NCBI GenBank assembly: GCA_028870615.1
Contig: JAGWPH010000138.1
Coordinates: 1-11,457 of the forward strand
DNA: 11,457 bases
Origin: Betaproteobacteria bacterium
GTDB lineage: Bacteria; Pseudomonadota; Gammaproteobacteria; Burkholderiales; Ferrovaceae
Direction of reading: 5' to 3'
Each line of letters starts with the position of its first letter. The stretch's first letter is position 1. Positions 8,163-11,457 of the stretch are shown piece by piece. The notes under the pieces were generated by a model. That model worked only from the letters and a program-made list of their open reading frames with translations. It did not search any database and was not told the origin of the DNA. A program made the translations under genes and the position numbers.

Positions 8163-8563
8163 GGCATTACGTCGTCTGTATGGAAGGGCGGAATGGGAGG
8201 GGCAATGCAGATGGTCGCAGCGATCGCAGTCCAGTGCCAGCCCTTCTCCCCCACAAAATTCCCTATAACAGGGAATTATTTATTACCCATGCATTTTGCC
8301 GTGTATAGTGGATCAATGTATCTGCGCCCCTGTGGTCCGGCGACCAGGTGGACTGATCGGTGATTCGTGTTGGCTTGATCGGGGACCTTCGCGATACAAC
8401 ATCAGGAGTTCGTGCCGGCCGGCATTTACGTGGATCGGGCGAAATTACGCTAACGCCTCGCTGCTGAACACTGCACCATGATGAACTGGCGCTTGATCCC
8501 GCCCAATGAGGGGAGCCTGCCACCCATTCCCACCCCGGGTTCTGCTCCAGGAGGAGAGAAACC
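8163..8563. other. Intergenic region between the copper ATPase and the DksA-like gene
   Basis: I find no supported gene in these 401 bases. They hold a perfect 8-base inverted repeat at 8257-8277 and a 12-base perfect palindrome, TGCCGGCCGGCA, at 8413-8424. TATAGT at 8304-8309 could be a -10 element but its -35 partner is poor. At the right end, AGGAGGAG (8549-8556) is a very strong ribosome site seven bases before the ATG of the DksA-like gene. The rest probably contains that gene's promoter and leader; the length would allow a long 5' leader. Confidence 0.5.
8257..8277. repeat. Perfect 8-base inverted repeat, possible terminator or operator
   Basis: AATTCCCT (8257-8264) and AGGGAATT (8270-8277) are exact reverse complements around the loop ATAAC, about 95 bases past the ATPase stop. 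As RNA it makes a short, AT-rich hairpin followed by ATTTATTA rather than a clean U-run, so it would be a weak intrinsic terminator. A dimeric-repressor operator is the alternative. Confidence 0.4.
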
Positions 8564-8998
8564 ATGAATCAGATGACGAATGCGCCAGACGCGCTGCCCA
8601 CCCTTGCCGAAATACTTGTTGCCCCCCTCAGTGACTACATGTCTGCACGGCAACTGGCGTTCTTCCGCGCGCGTCTCTGCCAGGAACGCGATGCTCTGCT
8701 TACTGCTGCCAGCAAAACCACGCGACACCTTCAGGACTTCGAGACTACCCCCGACCCTTCCGACCGCGCCTCTCTCGAAGAGGATCACACGCTTGAGCTA
8801 CGAGTGCGTGACCGGGAACGCAAGCTTTTGCACAAGATTGACGAAGCCCTTGCACGAATTGAAAACGGCCGCTATGGCTGGTGTGAGGAGAGCGGAGAGG
8901 CGATTGGCATCGAACGACTGCTTGCCCGGCCAACTGCGACTTGCGGGGTAGAAGCCCAGGGCCGGCATGAAGCTTTGAGAAAGAGGCGTGGTGGATGA
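8564..8998 (+). CDS. dksA: DksA-like RNA polymerase-binding transcription factor with degenerate zinc finger
   Basis: This 144-residue protein matches the DksA/TraR family over its length. DksA binds the secondary channel of RNA polymerase and, with ppGpp, shifts promoter choice during starvation and stress. Seen: an N-terminal QLAFFRARL helix (30-38), the coiled-coil tip motif D-x-x-D-x-A at 64-69 (DPSDRA), LELRVRDRERKLLHKI (78-92), and the finger region YGWCEESGEAIG plus RLLARPTAT. Of the four canonical cysteines only Cys107 is in place: position 110 is Ser, the second pair is replaced, and Cys127 is off by one. This resembles the CEETGEP-type DksA class that lacks a full zinc site. ATG at 8564 follows a strong AGGAGGAG. 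It is probably a paralogue of the housekeeping DksA, but the window cannot show that. It lies between the metal pump and the SHOCT-protein gene. Confidence 0.92.
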   Translation: MNQMTNAPDALPTLAEILVAPLSDYMSARQLAFFRARLCQERDALLTAASKTTRHLQDFETTPDPSDRASLEEDHTLELRVRDRERKLLHKIDEALARIENGRYGWCEESGEAIGIERLLARPTATCGVEAQGRHEALRKRRGG

Positions 8999-9053
8999 AA
9001 ACAAGATTTCTTCATGCTCCAGATCAGCCATACATCACTTTTAACTTTAACTC

Positions 9054-9058
9054 GGAGG
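9054..9058 (+). promoter_or_regulatory. Ribosome binding site deciding the SHOCT-protein start
   Basis: GGAGG ends seven bases before ATG at 9066, an ideal distance. The adjacent in-frame TTG at 9063 would have only four bases and is less likely, so the ATG is used as the start. Confidence 0.7.
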
Positions 9059-9065
9059 TTTCTTG

Positions 9066-9512
9066 ATGAACAGATTAGGGCTATCGCAGGTAAAAATGGG
9101 GATCCGTAGGGTTGGCATAACGGCGTGGATAATGGCGGCCCCTGTATTAACCTTGGCGCAAACGGCCTCCACCGCCGCATCAGACCCATCGCCGGCGATA
9201 CAACCGGGAACTGACGGACATTTCTACTATGGCCCGGGCATGATGGACGGTTGGGGCGTCGGCCATTATGGTCATGGCATGATGGCTGGGCTATTTTGTG
9301 GATTGCTGTGGCTGCTGGCCATCGTAGGGATCATGGGCGGCATCGCTTTCCTGATGCACAGGGCGTGTGCTTGCAAACATCGGCGTGGTTGCGGGAGTGG
9401 CGGAAACGACAATGGAAACCCATCCCTCAGGCTCCTGGACGAACGCTATGCGCGCAGCGAGATCGGGCGTGATGAATATCTCGAGAAGCGGAGCGATCTG
9501 GAAAAAAAATGA
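9066..9512 (+). CDS. Small exported or membrane protein with C-terminal SHOCT domain and metal-ligand-rich linker
   Basis: This 148-residue protein has a hydrophobic N-terminal segment (about 12-32, ending LTLAQTA, probably a signal peptide or anchor), a Met/His/Gly/Tyr-rich linker (HFYYGPGMMDGWGVGHYGHGMM, about 52-73), one clear TM helix (about 74-98), a Cys/basic patch ACACKHRRGCG (100-110), and a C-terminal SHOCT motif (LRLLDERYARSEIGRDEY onward, about 121-148). SHOCT is a short domain often at the C-terminus of small membrane proteins. Its function is largely unknown, and such proteins often occur beside copper-resistance genes. The Met-, His- and Cys-rich stretches could bind soft metals, an inference supported by the ATPase nearby. 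The start is decided by GGAGG at 9054-9058. No catalytic residues are recognised. Confidence 0.8.
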   Translation: MNRLGLSQVKMGIRRVGITAWIMAAPVLTLAQTASTAASDPSPAIQPGTDGHFYYGPGMMDGWGVGHYGHGMMAGLFCGLLWLLAIVGIMGGIAFLMHRACACKHRRGCGSGGNDNGNPSLRLLDERYARSEIGRDEYLEKRSDLEKK

Positions 9513-9839
9513 ACGGATCCACAGGATGACGTAGGTACCGGCAGTAGGATGGCGCTCTGCCCCCTGCGCGAGCAGGCGTCGGTTGGCTATTGATCAACCC
9601 TTGAGTTTGCTGCCGGTTGGCGACTAACTGACCTGTCCTGGCATTTTCGCGCCAAAGGCAACTTGGGGATAATGGCCCCCGGACGAAGAGCGCAGATTCA
9701 GCGCATGTATACGGCCAATCCAATGGCTTCGGAGCGTCCAGTAAACTGGGGGCGACTCAAAGGTCAGCAACAGATTTAGTTGCCTCCGTCCCCTTTTAGC
9801 GCTAGCCTTGAAAACCCATCCTCTCGATAGGCCTATACT
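9513..9839. other. Intergenic region between the SHOCT-protein gene and the bactofilin gene
   Basis: No supported gene is present in these 327 bases; the minus-strand open frames lack family-like content. Two short stem-loops can be drawn: CCTGC/GCAGG at 9563-9576 around GCGA, and GCAAC/GTTGC at 9767-9783 around a 7-base loop, the latter followed by a pyrimidine-rich run ending in TTTT (9794-9797). The second could be a weak terminator of the rightward unit. TTGAAA (9808-9813) and TATACT (9834-9839) resemble promoter boxes but are 20 bases apart, and TATACT abuts the bactofilin ATG. Confidence 0.4.
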
Positions 9840-10370
9840 ATGTCCATCTGGAATGACAATACTGCCACCCGGCAAACCCTTGCTCCCGACCCCGAAGCGA
9901 AGGAGCACCCCCGGTTCGACACTCTGACAAAGCCCGAGCTCGTCCTTAGTCCTGCTCCCGCTCCGATGGCACGCGCCGACACCGGCCTGCCCCGTAAAGA
10001 ATCGCTGATCGCCGCAGACATCACCATCGAAGGCAAGATCGAAGGCGACGGCAACGTACGCATCGCCGGCAAGTTCAAGGGCAATGCCAACGTCCAGGGT
10101 GATCTCACGATCGAGGCCGGCGCCAAACTGACCGGCGGTGTGCGCGCCAACAAGGTCACAATCGCCGGTGAGCTGGAAGGTAACGTCGAAGAAGCCTCAG
10201 TCGTCGATTTGGTGCAGACCGGCGTAGTGATCGGCGACCTGAAGGCCGGTTCGCTAACGGTCGCAGCCGGTGCCCGCATGCTCGGTCATGTCGAGTTCGG
10301 CTGGGACGACGACAGGGACTCGAAAGCCGGCAAGCACGGCCACGGTACGGAGAACGGTTTCGGCTCATGA
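9840..10370 (+). CDS. Bactofilin (polymer-forming cytoskeletal protein)
   Basis: This 176-residue protein has a disordered, Pro/Ala-rich N-terminal tail (1-54) and a bactofilin domain (about 55-155) built of short hydrophobic strands with regularly spaced glycines: ITIEGKIEGDGNVRIAGKFK, then GDLTIEAGAKLTGGVRA, NKVTIAGELEGNV, and GVVIGDLKAGSLTVAAGARM. These repeats fold into a right-handed beta-helix in the family, and the proteins polymerise without nucleotide into membrane-linked filaments that place cell-wall enzymes, stalks or polar machinery. The charged C-terminal tail holds GKHGHG. ATG at 9840 has only a weak ATAGG upstream and sits directly after TATACT, so the start is less sure; an alternative ATG at 9966 would still keep the whole domain. 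Its last four bases overlap the next gene. No LytM peptidase gene, a frequent partner, is in view. Confidence 0.92.
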   Translation: MSIWNDNTATRQTLAPDPEAKEHPRFDTLTKPELVLSPAPAPMARADTGLPRKESLIAADITIEGKIEGDGNVRIAGKFKGNANVQGDLTIEAGAKLTGGVRANKVTIAGELEGNVEEASVVDLVQTGVVIGDLKAGSLTVAAGARMLGHVEFGWDDDRDSKAGKHGHGTENGFGS

Positions 10371-10738
10371 GCAGCGTGCTCCCAGGCAACCCCGGGGCGA
10401 CCCGAGAATGTCCGCATTGTCGGGAGACCATCCTGGTAAGCGCGGGTGTGTGTCCGGCCTGCCGGCATTACCTGCGCTTTGATGCCAGCACCGATTCTTC
10501 ACAGGCGCCCCCAGCCACGCCACTACGCATCGAAGGCAGCATCCGGCATCCCGCTGATGGCGAACCTTGGGAATACACCGTCATCGTATCGATCCGTAAT
10601 GATCGAAACGTGGAAATTGCCCATAAACTCATTGGCGTGGGCGCGATGAACCCGAACGAGCAGCGCACCTTTACCCTGTCGGTCGAGGCCGTGCCGGCCA
10701 AAGCGAAAGGCTTCAGAAAAGGCGGCACACGACACTGA
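10367..10738 (+). CDS. Zinc-ribbon protein of unknown function, coupled to bactofilin
   Basis: The ATG at 10367 lies within the end of the bactofilin gene (ATGA overlap, 4 bases), a layout typical of translational coupling. The 123-residue product has an N-terminal zinc ribbon: Cys15-Pro-His-Cys18 and Cys29-Pro-Ala-Cys32, ten residues between the pairs, within ECPHCRETILVSAGVCPACR. A Pro/Ser-rich linker (about 40-52) follows, then a strand-rich region (about 53-110, including EYTVIVSIRNDRNVEIAHKL and RTFTLSVEAVP) that could be a small beta-sandwich. The end is basic (KAKGFRKGGTRH). I do not recognise a named family. There is no signal peptide or membrane segment, so it is probably cytoplasmic. 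The pairing suggests it acts on or with the bactofilin filament, perhaps as an adaptor; this is inference. Confidence 0.82.
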   Translation: MSSVLPGNPGATRECPHCRETILVSAGVCPACRHYLRFDASTDSSQAPPATPLRIEGSIRHPADGEPWEYTVIVSIRNDRNVEIAHKLIGVGAMNPNEQRTFTLSVEAVPAKAKGFRKGGTRH

Positions 10739-10923
10739 GCCCCAAAGGGTGGCTATAAAGCGGCCCAAGTTTAAACCCAGCCCCTGTGAAAGTTTTTAAT
10801 CTGGCCCGGGGTTATTGCAGTGTTGAAGTGCGCCACCGATTGACCCACTTGTTGCATTGATTGGAGATTCCCGTCTGTATTTGAAATTGTAATCTCCCCC
10901 GTCAATGAGACAGGTCTAAAGGA

Positions 10924-10947
10924 GGATTTTCTGCCAACTGAAAATCC
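10924..10947. repeat. Inverted repeat able to form a stem-loop
   Basis: GGATTTTC (10924-10931) and GAAAATCC (10940-10947) are exact reverse complements around TGCCAACT. Neither strand shows a clean U-run after it, so a standard intrinsic terminator is doubtful. The left arm lies inside AAAGGAGGATTTTC, which resembles a ribosome site on the plus strand but has no plausible gene after it. Confidence 0.45.
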
Positions 10948-10998
10948 ACTTATTGGCGTCCCGGTTCGGGTGATCTGACGACTGCGTCTTCAACATTA

Positions 10999-11220
10999 TC
11001 ATCTGAAATCGGCTATGGCTTTGGACGTTACAACATCGTTACCATGAGTTACCACGGTTGCAGCTTCGATACCCCACATTTTCAGCTTTCCGACTTTGTG
11101 ATTGATATGCAGTGGGCATACCGCATTGCATGATGCCGATGGAAACGATGATATTGCCGGACGAGTTAAGCGTCTCAGTTGTGCCATGTGCGGACGTAGA
11201 TGTTTGATCAAAGCGGACAT
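10999..11220 (-). CDS. Doubtful small ORF of unknown function
   Basis: The ORF encodes 73 residues starting MSALIKHLRPHMAQLRRL and ending VVTSKAIADFR. Points in favour: ATG at 11220 has AGAAGG six bases upstream, and it lies only 15 bases downstream of the stop of the edge gene on the same strand. Points against: no recognised family, a low-complexity middle (SSFPSASCNAVCPLHINHK) and no homologous motif I can name. It could be a real small gene or a decayed piece. Confidence 0.25.
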   Translation of the reverse strand: MSALIKHLRPHMAQLRRLTRPAISSFPSASCNAVCPLHINHKVGKLKMWGIEAATVVTHGNDVVTSKAIADFR

Positions 11221-11235
11221 ATGGAACCTTCTAGC

Positions 11236-11457
11236 TCAGCTGCCGCCCCGCGCTTTCTCGAAATCTCTGACGACCTTGTTTAGCGCTTCACGCAAGGCGA
11301 CGCTCAATTGAGCTCTGCGCTCTTCTTTCGTAACCGTTCTGAAGATACGCGACATACGTCTGTCTGAAAACCCGGTTTCACTGTCAGCCCAGACGCTACG
11401 CCCTGTGTGGAGGTCGATCATTTCAGCCTCGACCCTGACCGGTCGATACACCTCGTC
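11236..11457 (-). CDS. C-terminal end of a gene cut by the window edge; resembles CsgG/LpoB-like assembly lipoproteins
   Basis: The minus frame is open from the right edge to TGA at 11236-11238, giving 73 residues. The edge codons (DEVYRPVRVEAEMIDLHTGR) continue upstream, so the GTG at 11451 is probably not the true start. The pattern V-x-A-E-M-I-D-L-H-T-G-R-S-V-W-A-D followed by a charged helix (TKEERRAQLSVALREALNKV and VVRDFEKARGG) is like the last strand and helix of small outer-membrane lipoproteins that help assembly (CsgG-, LpoB- or GNA1162-like), where a strand ending TG-x-x-x-W is common. The family call is tentative because the body is missing. It faces the bactofilin/zinc-ribbon pair convergently. 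Confidence 0.5.
   Translation of the reverse strand, partial: DEVYRPVRVEAEMIDLHTGRSVWADSETGFSDRRMSRIFRTVTKEERRAQLSVALREALNKVVRDFEKARGGS

Larger units (their letters stand above)
10739..11235. other. Long region with inverted repeats and only doubtful small ORFs
   Basis: This region lies between the convergent zinc-ribbon gene and the edge gene. It contains GGATTTTC/GAAAATCC (10924-10947, 8-base arms, 8-base loop), GGAGATT/AATCTCC (10863-10897, 7-base arms, 21-base loop) and the palindrome GTTTAAAC (10769-10776). On the minus strand, TTG at 10905 to TAA at 10771 opens a 44-codon frame ending GQIKNFHRGWV, and a longer frame is listed separately. Neither is convincing. The tone of the 10770-10900 stretch reminded me of insertion-sequence flank remnants, but I could not identify an element or its ends. 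Confidence 0.4.

Noticed and set aside
8413..8424. Perfect palindrome TGCCGGCCGGCA
   Set aside because: A GC-rich 12-base palindrome alone can arise by chance or be a restriction-type site; no second copy or promoter alignment supports an operator.
3747..9512. Idea that antiporter and copper pump form a classic resistance island on a mobile element
   Set aside because: No transposase, terminal inverted repeats or target duplications could be found at either side.
10771..10905. Minus-strand 44-codon frame ending GQIKNFHRGWV
   Set aside because: It starts only with TTG, has no ribosome site and matches no family I recognise; kept as a remark on the region rather than a gene.
1..11457. Search for CRISPR arrays, tRNA genes, rRNA, phage integrase and defence or toxin genes
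   Set aside because: No short regularly spaced repeats, no cloverleaf-like sequence and no characteristic motifs of such genes were seen.

Overview
The window looks like a stretch of proteobacterial chromosome, most likely a betaproteobacterium or a relative. This rests on moderate GC content, a DksA with the truncated zinc-finger signature, a secreted DsrE-like protein, a PAS-rich c-di-GMP sensor and a bactofilin. No taxonomic marker such as rRNA or a ribosomal protein is present, so the assignment is an inference. No tRNA, rRNA, CRISPR array or complete insertion sequence was found.

Left part (1 to about 5150, all minus strand). Read in transcription order from right to left, this holds a DHA2-type major facilitator drug/proton antiporter, a PAP2-type phosphatase-like exported protein, a small membrane-anchored retropepsin-like aspartic protease, and a large multi-domain sensor. 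The sensor has TM, a double-Cache-like sensor region, TM, HAMP and three PAS domains, and it runs off the left edge just where a GGDEF diguanylate cyclase domain would begin. The sensor gene has no stop inside the window. Its second and third PAS domains are a recent tandem duplication, still near-identical in DNA over about 100 bases. The gaps between the first three genes are about 70 bases, so they could be one transcription unit.

Middle part (about 5150 to 9512, plus strand). A divergent intergenic region separates the antiporter from a rightward run: a secreted DsrE-family protein, a Cu(I)-type P1B ATPase with N-terminal YHS and heavy-metal-binding (CPMHP) domains, a DksA-like RNA polymerase regulator lacking most zinc-finger cysteines, and a small exported/membrane SHOCT-domain protein with Met/His/Cys-rich stretches. 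Together they suggest metal (copper/silver) efflux and a linked stress response, but each has its own spacing and they need not be one operon.

Right part (about 9513 to 11457). After a 327-base gap there is a bactofilin gene overlapped by 4 bases with a gene for a double-CxxC zinc-ribbon protein of unknown function, a tightly coupled pair. A 497-base region follows with inverted repeats and only doubtful small ORFs. The window ends in the C-terminal end of a minus-strand gene that loosely resembles outer-membrane assembly lipoproteins of the CsgG/LpoB kind.

Most promising for follow-up are the bactofilin/zinc-ribbon pair, the fresh PAS duplication in the c-di-GMP sensor, and the single-domain membrane aspartic protease next to that sensor. 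I see no clear evidence of a wholly new system; these are leads, not demonstrations.
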